Assembly: GCA_021797675.1 (NCBI GenBank)
Contig: JAJZZH010000207.1
Location: forward strand, 1 to 41,204
DNA: 41,204 bases
From: Bacillota bacterium
GTDB taxonomy: Bacteria; Bacillota; Sulfobacillia; Sulfobacillales; Sulfobacillaceae
Direction of reading: 5' to 3'
In this document: positions 26,815 to 36,496 of the stretch, piece after piece
Layout: the number at the start of each line of letters is the position of its first letter
Numbering within the stretch: the stretch's first letter is position 1
The notes under the pieces: model-generated
What the model was told of the DNA's origin: nothing
Seen by the model: only the letters and a program-made list of their open reading frames with translations
The model's database searches: none
Program-made: the position numbers and the translations under genes

Positions 26815-27768
26815 ATGAAAATCAGTACGCAAACGGCTTCTACGGGGCGCGGGCGGGAGGCGATCTCCCGCCCGCGGCGGGGCCCGTCGCTGTCGGGGAG
26901 ACGGCGCCAGGACTTGATCGCCGGCTACGCCTTTACCATGCCGGGGGTATTGATTTTGTTTGTTTTTTCTCTCGGCCCGGCTTTGGCAGCCTTCTATTTG
27001 AGTTTGTTTTCGTGGACGCTGCTCAATCATATGCACTATGTTGGGTTTGCCAATTTTTGGGGCTTATTGCATTATCCGGTGTTTTGGATTGCCGTACGGA
27101 ATTCGATGGGATTTGCATTGGTCGTGGTTCCGATCCAAACTGCGGTCGCCCTAGCCCTGGCGGTAATCCTCAACCAGAACCTGCCGGCCCGGGGTTTCTT
27201 TCGCCTGGCGTTTTATTTTCCCTCCATCAGCTCGTCGGCGGTGATCACGCTGATTTTCATGTGGATGTTCAATCAACTGGGATTGTTCAACAGTTTCTTG
27301 AACTGGTTGGGACTACCGGGTCCCGACTGGCTTGGGTCACCGCATTTTGCGCTGCCGACGATCATGATTATGAATATTTGGACCACGGCGGGATCGTTGA
27401 TGATCATCTTCCTGGCCGGCTTGCAAGGCATTCCGGTCAATTTGCTGGAAGCCGCCGCGTGCGATGGGGCCACGCCCTGGAAAACGTTTCGTCATGTGAC
27501 ATTGCCGCTGCTGCGCACCACCACCTTTTTTATCGTGGTGATGGGCATTATCGGGACGTTGCAGATGTTTGACCAGTCTTTCATTATTTCCGGTGGGAGT
27601 GGTGGACCGCTGCACGCGACGACCACCGTGGTGCTGTTGATTTACAATTTCATCTTTGCGTACGGCAATGTCGGCTATGGTGCCGCCGCCACCGTGCTCT
27701 GGTTTCTCTTCATCTTGGGCGCCACCCTGGCGACCAATAAGTGGCTCGGGAAGCCGATTGAATATTGA
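26815..27768 (+). CDS. Sugar ABC transporter permease, MalF/UgpA type
   Basis: Six-helix inner-membrane permease of a CUT1-type importer, 317 residues from ATG 26815; TTG 26809 and GTG 26812 are in-frame alternatives. Hydrophobic helices begin at AGYAFTMPGVLILFVFSLG. The cytoplasmic EAA loop reads LEAAACDGATPWKTFRHVTL, the docking site for the ATPase. The start follows the binding-protein stop by 6 bp. No ATPase gene is in this operon, so a shared MsmX/UgpC-type ATPase elsewhere must energise it. Confidence 0.92.
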   Translation: MKISTQTASTGRGREAISRPRRGPSLSGRRRQDLIAGYAFTMPGVLILFVFSLGPALAAFYLSLFSWTLLNHMHYVGFANFWGLLHYPVFWIAVRNSMGFALVVVPIQTAVALALAVILNQNLPARGFFRLAFYFPSISSSAVITLIFMWMFNQLGLFNSFLNWLGLPGPDWLGSPHFALPTIMIMNIWTTAGSLMIIFLAGLQGIPVNLLEAAACDGATPWKTFRHVTLPLLRTTTFFIVVMGIIGTLQMFDQSFIISGGSGGPLHATTTVVLLIYNFIFAYGNVGYGAAATVLWFLFILGATLATNKWLGKPIEY

Positions 27769-27820
27769 TGGGACGGATCGCGCGCAGGCGGGATGCCCAA
27801 GATGAAACGGAGGGAACAAG

Positions 27821-28660
27821 ATGGTCGGAAGTCGCCGAGGCTGGTCGTATCGTCTTTCACGGGGGATTTTCCTGTTGATTTTGTCCTTGGGTGCCCTGGT
27901 CATGCTGATTCCGTTCGCATGGACGCTTTCGACGGCGCTCAAACCGCTCAGCCTGTCCTTAGTCTTTCCGCCCGTATGGGTGCCGCACCCGTTTGTGTGG
28001 AAAAATTTTATCGAGGTGTTTCGGCTGGTGCCGCTGGCCCACTGGTTTCTGAATAGCGGGATCGTGGCCGGCGCGGTGACCTTGGGCAACCTGATCTTTG
28101 ACGCATTGGCTGGCTATGCGCTGGCCCGGATTGACTTCAAAGGGCGGACGTGGCTCTATGTCGGCACGCTCGCCATGATGATGGTTCCCTTTCAGGCGGT
28201 GATGTTGCCTATCTACTTGCTTTTGCGGCAACTCGGACTCCTGAACACCTACTGGGGAATGATTCTGCCGACGCTGGTGTCTTCGATGGGGGTCTTTTTG
28301 ATGCGGCAGGCGTTCTTGAATCTTCCTCAAGAATTGGATGACGCGGCGATTATTGACGGCTGCGGACGGTTTCGCATGTTTTGGCAGATTTCCCTGCCGC
28401 AGGTTACGCCGTCACTATTGACCCTGGCCCTTTTGACCTTTGTCGGCGCGTGGAACAATTTCTTGCTGCCGCTGTTGGTCGCCAATCAACCCCACCTGTG
28501 GACCCTTCAGCTCGGCATCGTGGAATTCCAGTCGCAATATGCTACCGACTGGCCGTTATTGATGGCGGCGAGCTTTCTGATTACGCTGCCTATTGCCATC
28601 TTGTTTCTGATCTTTCAGCGTCGGTTCGTGCGCGGAATTGTTATGACGGGGATAAAATAG
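27821..28660 (+). CDS. Sugar ABC transporter permease, MalG/UgpE type
   Basis: 279 residues, partner of the preceding permease. Transmembrane helices start at GIFLLILSLGALVMLIPFAW. The EAA loop is ELDDAAIIDGCGRFRMFWQI followed by SLPQV. The C-terminus ends FQRRFVRGIVMTGIK, a very common ending of this subfamily. GGAGG lies at the right distance before the ATG. It sits 52 bp after the first permease in the same operon. Confidence 0.93.
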   Translation: MVGSRRGWSYRLSRGIFLLILSLGALVMLIPFAWTLSTALKPLSLSLVFPPVWVPHPFVWKNFIEVFRLVPLAHWFLNSGIVAGAVTLGNLIFDALAGYALARIDFKGRTWLYVGTLAMMMVPFQAVMLPIYLLLRQLGLLNTYWGMILPTLVSSMGVFLMRQAFLNLPQELDDAAIIDGCGRFRMFWQISLPQVTPSLLTLALLTFVGAWNNFLLPLLVANQPHLWTLQLGIVEFQSQYATDWPLLMAASFLITLPIAILFLIFQRRFVRGIVMTGIK

Positions 28661-28745
28661 CTTCGTCCGGCCGTCCGGGTTTTGGGTTCGTAGATATCGA
28701 CTCCACGCCATGCTTGTGTCTATCTATGTAAAGGAGAGAAACCGC

Positions 28746-29951
28746 GTGCCAAGGCATCGCTTTCAGGGATTCGAAACGATCACGCCCGCGGGATGGGGTC
28801 TTCCCTGGCCGCTCGGCTCCGAAACCGCGATCGACCGCTTAGATATCACCGTCGGCGAGTTGTTGGACCGGGTGCGTCAATCGGTCTACGGCTTTGTTTT
28901 GGGACTCTACGATGAAGAGGTAGGAGCGCTCCGCCACTTTTACCGAGCGGATACCCGACAATGGGGGGCATTCGACAGCGGCAATTTCTTGATGGCACTC
29001 AATTTTGTGGTGGCGGCCGACGTCTTTAACGATCCGACCATGCTCGAACGGGCGAGCCGATGTTTTCACTACGCGGTTGAACACTTCTGCGAGACACACC
29101 CGATGGCGTTTTGGCAAGGGGGCGTGCGGGATGGGCAGGAGCGCCATGAGCTCTGGCTGAAGTACACCGGAGACGCCATGTGGTTGGCTCAGGCGCTGTA
29201 CCGGCGGACTCGGGACCCGAGTCCTGTTCAGGCTCTGCAGATGTTTCACAGTTTTTGCAAGCGTGCCCGGGAAGCCGGCTACCGCTACGTGTTCGACCGC
29301 CGCCGCTATCAGTGGCGCGACGTGGGTAATGTATGGCGCGCGTTCGGTTTTCCGGTGACCGCCTATTTGGAGTTATACGAATTGACCGGAGAGGAGCGGT
29401 ATCGGCAGGCGGCCATCGACTGGGGCGGTGCCGGGCTTACCCTCCAGGCCGACGATGGCCTGTTCTACCTGATTGACGGAGTCTTTTGGAATTCCGATTT
29501 AACCGCTCCCGAACTTCGCGGCCTGGTCTACCTATGGGAGGTGACCGGGGTATCCCGGTATTTAGACGCTGCGGTCCGCTTTGCCGACCAGGTCGTGAAG
29601 CTGCAAAGAGCCGACGGATCGTGGCCGCTGGGCGTCGATCGGGATGGCGAGGTCTCGATCGCCACGATCGGCCCCGGCGACGCGCCCAACATCGCCCTAA
29701 GTTTGATTCGCCTCCACGGAGCCACTGGGGACGACCGCTATTTGGACGCCGCGACCAAAGCCGTTCGCTACGGGATGCAGCTGCAAGCGCTGCCGGGAGG
29801 CAAGTACCCGTTATGGCTGGACGACCCGCACGTTTGTGGAGGATTCTGGTCCTGGGATCCCCTCTATGATCACACCTTGTCGGGAGATCAGTCGATCCAT
29901 CACATCCGCGGGATGCTCTTTCTGGCTAGCTATCTCGACGCGCTGACCTAA
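28746..29951 (+). CDS. Six-hairpin (alpha/alpha barrel) glycosidase- or epimerase-like protein
   Basis: 401 residues from GTG 28746, preferred over an upstream ATG at 28710 because AAAGGAGA lies just before it. The chain has repeated helix pairs such as YLELYELTGEERYRQAAIDW, YLWEVTGVSRYLDAAVRFAD and LIRLHGATGDDRYLDAATKA. This points to the six-hairpin fold of GH88/GH105-like hydrolases, AGE epimerases and glucuronyl C5-epimerases. Candidate active-site segments are DVGNVWRAFGFPVTA and CGGFWSWDPLYDH. I cannot assign a specific family. No signal peptide, so it acts on the imported sugar in the cytoplasm. It lies 85 bp after the permease gene. Confidence 0.6.
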   Translation: MPRHRFQGFETITPAGWGLPWPLGSETAIDRLDITVGELLDRVRQSVYGFVLGLYDEEVGALRHFYRADTRQWGAFDSGNFLMALNFVVAADVFNDPTMLERASRCFHYAVEHFCETHPMAFWQGGVRDGQERHELWLKYTGDAMWLAQALYRRTRDPSPVQALQMFHSFCKRAREAGYRYVFDRRRYQWRDVGNVWRAFGFPVTAYLELYELTGEERYRQAAIDWGGAGLTLQADDGLFYLIDGVFWNSDLTAPELRGLVYLWEVTGVSRYLDAAVRFADQVVKLQRADGSWPLGVDRDGEVSIATIGPGDAPNIALSLIRLHGATGDDRYLDAATKAVRYGMQLQALPGGKYPLWLDDPHVCGGFWSWDPLYDHTLSGDQSIHHIRGMLFLASYLDALT

Positions 29952-30032
29952 CCACCTCCTGCACGTGGCCGGAATCCCGTACGAGCCGATGTTTGCCGCA
30001 CCCTTGGACCAGACGGAAGGGGAACGACCACC

Positions 30033-32255
30033 GTGAAGACGGCAGAAAAGACGGAACGCTTGGACGATCTTTACGTGACCGCTGGGGATCGGCTGTATGC
30101 GATTGGGAGTCAGGACGGCGATTTTCCCCGGGTGGGTGAGCATATCCCTGGTGAGATGACGGGGATCTGGGTCCATCCCCAAAAAGTGCTGGACGGATTT
30201 TGGATAGAGCTGAGGTGGGACGATCAAACGCCCGTGGTGCCCCGGGCCACAGGATTTCAGGTTGCCCCCGGGTACACCGAACATCATTATCAGGCGGCCG
30301 GCGAATGGTCCGGGCGGCGTCGGCAATGGGTTCCCGACGGACTTCCGGCGATGGTGGTGCACCTCGCGTTTTGCAACGAGGCTCCCCGAGCCCGAACCCT
30401 CCAGTTGACGGTTTGGGTGCGCAGCAATCTGCGGCCGGGCTGGCCTGCCAATGAGGACACCGTGCGGGGCCGGGATATTTCCCGGGTGTCCTCCGACCCG
30501 CCCGGGCTGTGGATGGGAAATGACCGCCATCCGCCCTGGCAGGTTTTGATTGCCGGAACCCCGCCAGACGCTGAATGGTTCGTCAGCGAGGACGATACGG
30601 CCTTGGCCGTCATCCGTGCCGGCCGGGACCGGAGTTATGGAGGGTTTCGGTTTGCCCGGCGGTTAACCGTGGGCGAACGCGTCGAAGCGAAATTCTGGAT
30701 TGCCGCTGCGACGGAGGACTGGGACTGCCGAGACATCCATCATCTCCTGGCGAACACCTACCCCCAACCGCTTCGGGCCAAAGCACGACGGCTGCATGCT
30801 GTGAATGCGGCGAGCCGACTGCGAATTCCCGAACGGTCGTTGCAGCGCGCCTATGCCTGGGCCAAAGTGCAGACCGACTGGTTGGTCCGTGACGTGGCCG
30901 GCGTGGGGCGCGGATTGGGTGCGGGATTTCCCGAATATCCCTGGTGGTTCGGGTGTGACAACGGCTACGCCTTGCGGGGAGCCCTGGCCACCGGCCGCTT
31001 CGAGTTGGCCAAGCAAACGGTGGAGCTGCTTGCCCGTGCCTCGGCGCGCGTAAACGGAAACGGCCGGATTATTCACGAGCTCAGCGGCACGGGAGAGGTG
31101 CCTAATCCTGGAAACACCCAAGAAACAGCGCAATTCTGTCAATTGATGTGGGAAATCTTTCGCTGGACCGGTGACCGGGACTTTTTGGAGCGGATGCTTC
31201 CCTATGCGGACCGGGCCTTGTCGTGGCTGCTGGAACAGGCACACGACGGGGACGACCTTCCGTACGGCTATGGGATCATGGAAGTCGAACACCTGAACCT
31301 TAAACTGATCGACTCGGCCGTGTACACCGTCGGGGCGCTCGAAGCGATGGTCAACCTAGCACGGATCCGGGGCGATGCGGCTCGTGCGAGCGCATTGCGA
31401 GAAAAGGCAGAACGCTTGAAGGAGACCGTCCGCACCCGGTTTTGGCTGCCGGAGGCTCGGTTGTTTGGCGATGTGATTGGCTCGGCGAACGCCGTGGCGG
31501 AGCGGCTTCACCTATGGTCGGAGATCGCCGCTGGGGCGGGTCGTGCGGACGTCGCCCGCGCTTTCGCGGATCAAGTGCGATCCGGGGACCACGAGGAAGC
31601 CTACCAGCTTCGCTGGTGGATCATCAACACGCCGATGGAAGCCGGGATCGCTTCGCAAGCCCAAGCAGCAACCGCCTTGCGTCGGATGCGCGAGCCGGAC
31701 TTTCGCGCGCAGTTTGGGTTATATCTTTCGGGATATTGGCAAACCCATGTGATGACGATTTCCACAGGCGTGCAAGCCGTGGCGGAGGCGCGCTACGGGT
31801 ATGTCGACGCGTCGCTCGACTGGCTGCGTCGGATGGCGGACACGATGGACCGCCGGATGCCCGGGTCGATGTCGGAAATGTCGCCGGATTATGGGTGTTT
31901 CGTTCAGGCGTGGACCTTGTACGGGTTGGCGGTCGCGTTGGTCGAATATTTCTTTGGCTTGGCTCCTCGCGCGCATGAGCGCCGCGTGGCGGTCGACTGC
32001 CAAATGCCGAAGGCATGGTCGTGGGCAGAGCTGACGGACGTGAAGATGGCTGATAACGCGCTCGATCTTCACTACCTGCGGGAGGGACCGACGCAGTCTT
32101 TGAAGATTTCGACCTGCAAGGCCTGGCGGATCGACTGGCGGCATCCCTGGACCGTGAGCGAGGCATCTCCGGGGGCAACCCGGTGCGCGTGGAATTCTGT
32201 GGAGCTTCCCGCCGGGGGCTGGGTAACGCTGGTTCGGCCAACGTCAAGATCCTGA
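30033..32255 (+). CDS. Debranching-enzyme-like glycosidase (beta domain plus alpha/alpha barrel)
   Basis: 740 residues. Residues 1-260 look like a beta-sandwich (FWIELRWDDQTPVV, QLTVWVRSNL). Residues 270-680 look like an (alpha/alpha)6 barrel: YPWWFGCDNGYALRGALATG occupies the place of the W-F/Y-G-x-D block of amylo-alpha-1,6-glucosidases, with further barrel segments in NGRIIHELSGTGEVPNPGNT and YGIMEVEHLNLKLIDSAVYT. A C-terminal beta region ends LPAGGWVTLVRP. It differs clearly from the debranching half of the LacI fusion in the same operon, so the two are probably not duplicates in function. Cytoplasmic, substrate unknown. GTG start behind GGAAGGGG. Confidence 0.65.
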   Translation: MKTAEKTERLDDLYVTAGDRLYAIGSQDGDFPRVGEHIPGEMTGIWVHPQKVLDGFWIELRWDDQTPVVPRATGFQVAPGYTEHHYQAAGEWSGRRRQWVPDGLPAMVVHLAFCNEAPRARTLQLTVWVRSNLRPGWPANEDTVRGRDISRVSSDPPGLWMGNDRHPPWQVLIAGTPPDAEWFVSEDDTALAVIRAGRDRSYGGFRFARRLTVGERVEAKFWIAAATEDWDCRDIHHLLANTYPQPLRAKARRLHAVNAASRLRIPERSLQRAYAWAKVQTDWLVRDVAGVGRGLGAGFPEYPWWFGCDNGYALRGALATGRFELAKQTVELLARASARVNGNGRIIHELSGTGEVPNPGNTQETAQFCQLMWEIFRWTGDRDFLERMLPYADRALSWLLEQAHDGDDLPYGYGIMEVEHLNLKLIDSAVYTVGALEAMVNLARIRGDAARASALREKAERLKETVRTRFWLPEARLFGDVIGSANAVAERLHLWSEIAAGAGRADVARAFADQVRSGDHEEAYQLRWWIINTPMEAGIASQAQAATALRRMREPDFRAQFGLYLSGYWQTHVMTISTGVQAVAEARYGYVDASLDWLRRMADTMDRRMPGSMSEMSPDYGCFVQAWTLYGLAVALVEYFFGLAPRAHERRVAVDCQMPKAWSWAELTDVKMADNALDLHYLREGPTQSLKISTCKAWRIDWRHPWTVSEASPGATRCAWNSVELPAGGWVTLVRPTSRS

Positions 32256-33415
32256 GGCGGATGGCAGCTTCCCTGACGCCCTTTTCCTTTGGGCGGCAAT
32301 GTACGTTATTGCGTGCCGGCATGTGGACTCAGCCACCGGCCTTCCTGACCTTGCCTGCCAGGGCGTGAAGTTGCAAAGCGTGGACGGGTCGGCGCCGCTC
32401 CGAGTTGCCAGCGGGAAATCACACTTCGTGGGAGATCAGGGGAAGGTGTATCCTGGGATGCCCGCTACGATTGCATCCGATCGGGAGATCCATGGGCCCC
32501 TCACGTCCGCCAATGCACTTGCCGATGAGCTATTGAGAAACCAACGGGGTGCACGCGGGAGATGAAATTGCCCGCCCGTCGGGTGTGACGGCCGGCCATG
32601 CGGTCGTCTTTGGCGGCATACGTCCCTGGCGGTTTTCCACCGGGGATTGGGGAAACCGAAATATTGCACGCAGTCGGAGCCTCTATTTTTTGAGGACCCT
32701 GATACGACACGTCTCAGGTGAGCGATGGATCCGGTCTTTTTGCCACCCTGCTGTCCCAACTTGTGAAAGTTGCAAGCGTCCCATCGATCGCCGTGTGCCC
32801 GGCGCTGGTGCGTCAAAGAGGCATCTGAAATCATATGGTAGGGTGAATCGTTCGAGCCGCAGGGTAGGGCGTGTTTCGAGCCTCGCTTGGAGAGAATTCA
32901 AGGAATCCGGTTTGAACCGGGCTTACGCGACCAGCTCAGGCGGGTCGATCGTGCTCGGGGACCGGGGCTTAAGCGGTAGCCCGTTCCATCGGCTGATGGC
33001 TGAGATGCAGATCTTGCATGACGGATCGAGCTCTCCGCCCAAGGCTCGGCGAAACGCGGGGCCCGCGCGGAGAAGGCCGCACTTGCCGCATCCCTTCGAT
33101 ATCGACGGCATGCGGCCGATGTGATAAAGGCCTCGCATCCGGGTCAGGAGGGATCCGGAGCCGTTTGAAGCCCGAAGCCTGGCCTGAGATCCTGCGATGC
33201 AAAGTCTGTCGACGATTGGATGGACCGTGTCCGGCACCTTGTGCCACAAGGGCGATCCCTTCCGGCGGGGGAGCACCTGCCAGAGCGCCTCACCGATATC
33301 ACCCGGGTTGAGCGTTCATTAGGAGAACGTGGACCAGGGATGACGGGGCCCGGCGGGTTGCCGCCCGTCGTCGTGAACGGCAGCGGGATGCAGTCAGCGG
33401 AATATCTGATGGGGG
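32256..33415. other. Long intergenic region without a supported gene
   Basis: About 1.1 kb. All frames are short, lack ribosome binding sites and have irregular composition. A small GGGCT/AGCCC hairpin lies near 32964-32982. The end of the glycan operon must be here but I see no clear terminator. The sequence looks like eroded coding DNA rather than a designed spacer; I could not identify the parent. Confidence 0.4.
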
Positions 33416-34045
33416 ATGATGTCAGTGTCGATCATCGAGCGACAATTGTTCTTGCGGATTTTTGGCCCGGCTCATTTAGAGCCCGCTGCCACCCAGGTAA
33501 CCTATACCAGCCGTGAAGACATTGAAGTCTTGCTGGCTTTATCTCAGACCTTCCGACCCAAAATCGTTATTGAAATAGGTATTCAACGAGGAGTAACGTC
33601 AAAGATCTTGTTGACTCAGGCGCCTTGGATAGAAAAATATGTTGGTATCGACATTACTCCAGACGCTCGGCCAACCTTAGAAGGTCAATATGATGAAGTG
33701 CCCTTAAAGGCAGGCGAACTGGTGTCGAGTGACCCCAGGGTTGAAGTCGTGGTAAGACCTAATGGCAGTCGCGATCTCCGGGTCACAGATTTGCCAGTCG
33801 CAGACTTGATGTTTATTGACGGGGACCATTCCGAAACGTGCGTGCTGCACGACACCTGGTTGGCGCGCCAGGTAGTTCGCGCTGGTGGCATCATCTGTTG
33901 GCATGATTATAATAATGTCACGGATGTTACCAAGGTAATTGATGACTTCAACATCCGTGAAGGCGATCATATTTGTTCGGTCACGGGAACCTGGGTCTGT
34001 TTCGAATTTCGTCGCGATGACGGTCGCGCCGAGGGCAGGGCTTAA
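33416..34045 (+). CDS. Class I SAM-dependent methyltransferase-like protein (Methyltransf_24 / cephalosporin-hydroxylase type)
   Basis: 209 residues. IVIEIGIQRGVTSKIL near 51-66 matches motif I of the SAM-binding fold; KYVGIDITPDARP is the acidic motif II; ADLMFIDGDHS with the following GGIICWHDYNNV is the metal/substrate loop typical of this branch. The start is uncertain: ATG 33416 and 33419 have only GGGGG directly adjacent. The gene body is visibly richer in A and T than its neighbours, with eroded DNA on both sides, which suggests acquisition by transfer. Substrate cannot be inferred. Confidence 0.7.
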   Translation: MMSVSIIERQLFLRIFGPAHLEPAATQVTYTSREDIEVLLALSQTFRPKIVIEIGIQRGVTSKILLTQAPWIEKYVGIDITPDARPTLEGQYDEVPLKAGELVSSDPRVEVVVRPNGSRDLRVTDLPVADLMFIDGDHSETCVLHDTWLARQVVRAGGIICWHDYNNVTDVTKVIDDFNIREGDHICSVTGTWVCFEFRRDDGRAEGRA

Positions 34046-34129
34046 TACCTTGTTGGCCGCAGCCGCGCTTAGGGGTCTGCTTTCGCGGTTGCCTGGCGGC
34101 GATATTGCTGGGGGGGGCGGGAGTTGATG

Positions 34130-34480
34130 GCCTCCTGGACCATCGCGTCGGGACCGGTCGTCCCCATGTTTCGAGCCATGGTGGGGATTTCCAATCTATG
34201 CGCGATGGCGATCCCTGCGGACCACCGGGTCACCGCCGATCGTGCCTGCCACCTTGTCCACGAACCGCAGCCCCTCGTGCATGCGCACCCAGCCAAATTT
34301 GGGAATATCCACCCGAGAACCTTTGAGAGTGCATGGGTGGATGGGCAGGGTGAAGCTATGGGGTGGCCCATTTTTCTTAAACGAGCCTAGGGCGAGCCCC
34401 ATGCGTTCGTGGGGAACTGGCAGGTTGGCCGTGTCGACGTCGAGAGCTTGAGCATTCTGGCCAGGATGTGGCACAATCAA
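34130..34480 (-). pseudogene. IS200/IS605-family TnpB remnant
   Basis: On the minus strand the peptide SFKKNGPPHSFTLPIHPCTL followed by KGSRVDIPKFGWVRMHEGLR matches the beta-rich WED region of TnpB (F-K-K ... S-F ... L-P-K-x-G-W-V-R). A downstream frame carries RWSAGIAIAHRLEIPTMARN, resembling the next TnpB segment. Frame changes and the absence of the RuvC part show that it is a fossil. Confidence 0.55.
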
Positions 34481-34562
34481 TTTGCGCGCGGCGGGGATGG
34501 TTCAGGTCGGCGCAGTTCGGGTCCCGAGGGCTATCTCGGTGAGGTGAGGAGGGCATCGTCTC

Positions 34563-35480
34563 GTGAAAACGATTAGACTTGGCTCCAGCGCACTGCAGGT
34601 GCCGGTCGTTGCCGTCGGCTGCATGCGAATCAATTCGCTGGGCCAGGCGGCGGCCGAACGCTTTGTGCAAGCTTGCCTTGAAGAAGGGGCGAATTTCTTT
34701 GACCACGCCGATGTGTATGGCGGAGGCCAGTGCGAGGCGATTTTTGCCGAAGCCCTGCATATGACGGCCAGGGTTCGGGAGAAGGTCATCCTGCAGTCGA
34801 AGTGCGGAATTCGGCAGGGGCAGTACGATTTTTCCAAAGAACATATCCTGGAGGCCGTCGATGGCAGCCTCCGGCGCTTGAAGACGGATTACCTCGACGT
34901 GTTGCTGCTGCACCGGCCCGACGCCTTGATGGAACCCGAAGAGGTGGCTGAGGCATTCAGCATCTTGGAGGCGGCCGGCAAGGTGCGCCACTTCGGCGTG
35001 TCTAACCAGAAGCCGATGCAGATAGAACTCTTGCGCAAGTTTGTGCGGCAGCCGTTAGTGGCAAACCAACTGCAACTAAGCATCACCAACGCGACCATGA
35101 TTTCGAACGGCATCAACGTGAACATGGAAAACGAGGCGGCGGTAGACCGTGACGGTAGTGTGCTGGACTATTGCCGGCTCCATGAAATCACGGTGCAGCC
35201 CTGGTCGCCGTTCCAATACGGATTCTTTCAAGGCGTGTTCCTGGGCCACGACCGGTTCCCTGCCTTGAATCAGAAGATCGATGAGATTGCCGCACGCCAT
35301 GGGGTTACCAACACGACCATCGCCATCGCCTGGATTGTGCGTCATCCTGCGCGCATGCAGCCAATCATCGGCACGATGAACATTGATCGAATGCGGGATT
35401 CGTGTCGAGCGAGCGAAATTACGCTAAGCCGCCAGGAATGGTACGAAATCTATCGGGCGGCCGGTAACGTCTTGCCGTAG
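34563..35480 (+). CDS. Aldo/keto reductase
   Basis: NADPH-dependent reductase of the AKR superfamily, 305 residues, YdhF-like in pattern. The catalytic tetrad is complete: Asp47 and Tyr52 in FFDHADVYGGG, Lys80 in VILQSKCGIRQG, His117 in LLLHRPD. PWSPFQYGFFQGVF and PIIGTMNIDRM are the cofactor-binding loops near the C-terminus. GTG start behind GAGGAGGG. It stands alone between two non-coding stretches. The neighbouring sugar genes suggest a sugar or keto-sugar substrate, but this is a guess. Confidence 0.92.
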   Translation: MKTIRLGSSALQVPVVAVGCMRINSLGQAAAERFVQACLEEGANFFDHADVYGGGQCEAIFAEALHMTARVREKVILQSKCGIRQGQYDFSKEHILEAVDGSLRRLKTDYLDVLLLHRPDALMEPEEVAEAFSILEAAGKVRHFGVSNQKPMQIELLRKFVRQPLVANQLQLSITNATMISNGINVNMENEAAVDRDGSVLDYCRLHEITVQPWSPFQYGFFQGVFLGHDRFPALNQKIDEIAARHGVTNTTIAIAWIVRHPARMQPIIGTMNIDRMRDSCRASEITLSRQEWYEIYRAAGNVLP

Positions 35481-36496
35481 GCGGACGGGCAGGGTAAGAA
35501 GGCCGGTTTCTTGGTGTAGCATGATCCCCTCTCTGCCGTTGGCAACACGCGGGGCGGGGGTCGCCTGGTGAGCGAACGCCTGGCGGTCCAAGGGATGTGA
35601 CCTGGCAAGATTACGGCCAAGCGCTTTGCCCGCGGGGCCGGTTGCCAGCACCCCCATCGCCTTCTCCTCGGCTGTCCGGATCGCGCCGGGGTTCGGCTCG
35701 TCCCATGGCTTGGACGTGCGAAAGCATTTCGGATCTCGGGGCGGGCATCAATTCCCCTCAGCGTGGTCTTCGGAATCTCCTGGAAGGAATGGTGGCCGGA
35801 GATGGGAACCGCCCGGTGCTCGCCCCAAAAGACTGGGGGCTGCGTTTCGGCGCGGAGGCCGATGCCGTGGATACGATGAAACTTGGCCCCGTTGCGCCAT
35901 CGCCCGGGCACCCCTCTCAAGCCAACGCTTGCAGGCATGCGGGCCGCCGCGCCGGTACGGCTTCGGGTTGCTCCGGAGGTTCGTTCGGATCGCGGCGAGA
36001 CGCCGGGGCGCAGCTCCGATGCCTCGGTTGGCGATTTCCCCGGGCGAGGGCAGGGCTCGAGTCCGCATTCGAACGGGACCATGCTCGCTACCGTTTCTTG
36101 GTCCATCAGGGCGAGCCGTATCTTTTCATCGCCAGGCCTGGTCCCGCCGCTCAAGGGCTTCGCTCTCCGCGGTTACCGGCCACGTTCGGGGGGTGAACGA
36201 CCCGATTCAGCCTACGGTGGCCGTCCAGATTCCCGTTCCCGAACGCCCGCAAAACGCCGAGTGTTTTGGGCGCCGGCAGGACCGAGGTTTTCGTGGAGCG
36301 TCGAGGCAATGGCATGAGGGTTCGGCCGCGTTCTAGACCGCCTGAGCGCCCAGACCACCGCGCCGGGGACGACGGTGTGCGGCGGGGAAGGGACGGGCCA
36401 CCTCTCCGCCAACCGGAGACCGGCCAAAGGCACCAGGTTGTCATTGGCCTGCCGGCGCCAACGAGCGTCGGTCACCCCGAGGAGGAGGTTTGAGAG
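35481..36496. other. Long intergenic region, probably decayed coding DNA
   Basis: About 1 kb with no intact gene. On the minus strand around 35657-35500 the peptide MGVLATGPAGKALGRNLARS resembles the N-terminal dinucleotide-binding motif of an NADP/F420 reductase-like protein, and another minus frame near 36150 reads MDQETVASMVPF. These may be pieces of a dead oxidoreductase gene, but frames are broken and confidence is low. Nothing else is supported. Confidence 0.35.

Noticed and set aside
35450-36154. Minus-strand 234-codon frame
   Set aside because: No start signals and biased composition. It looks like antisense of eroded DNA; kept only as a note of possible oxidoreductase debris.
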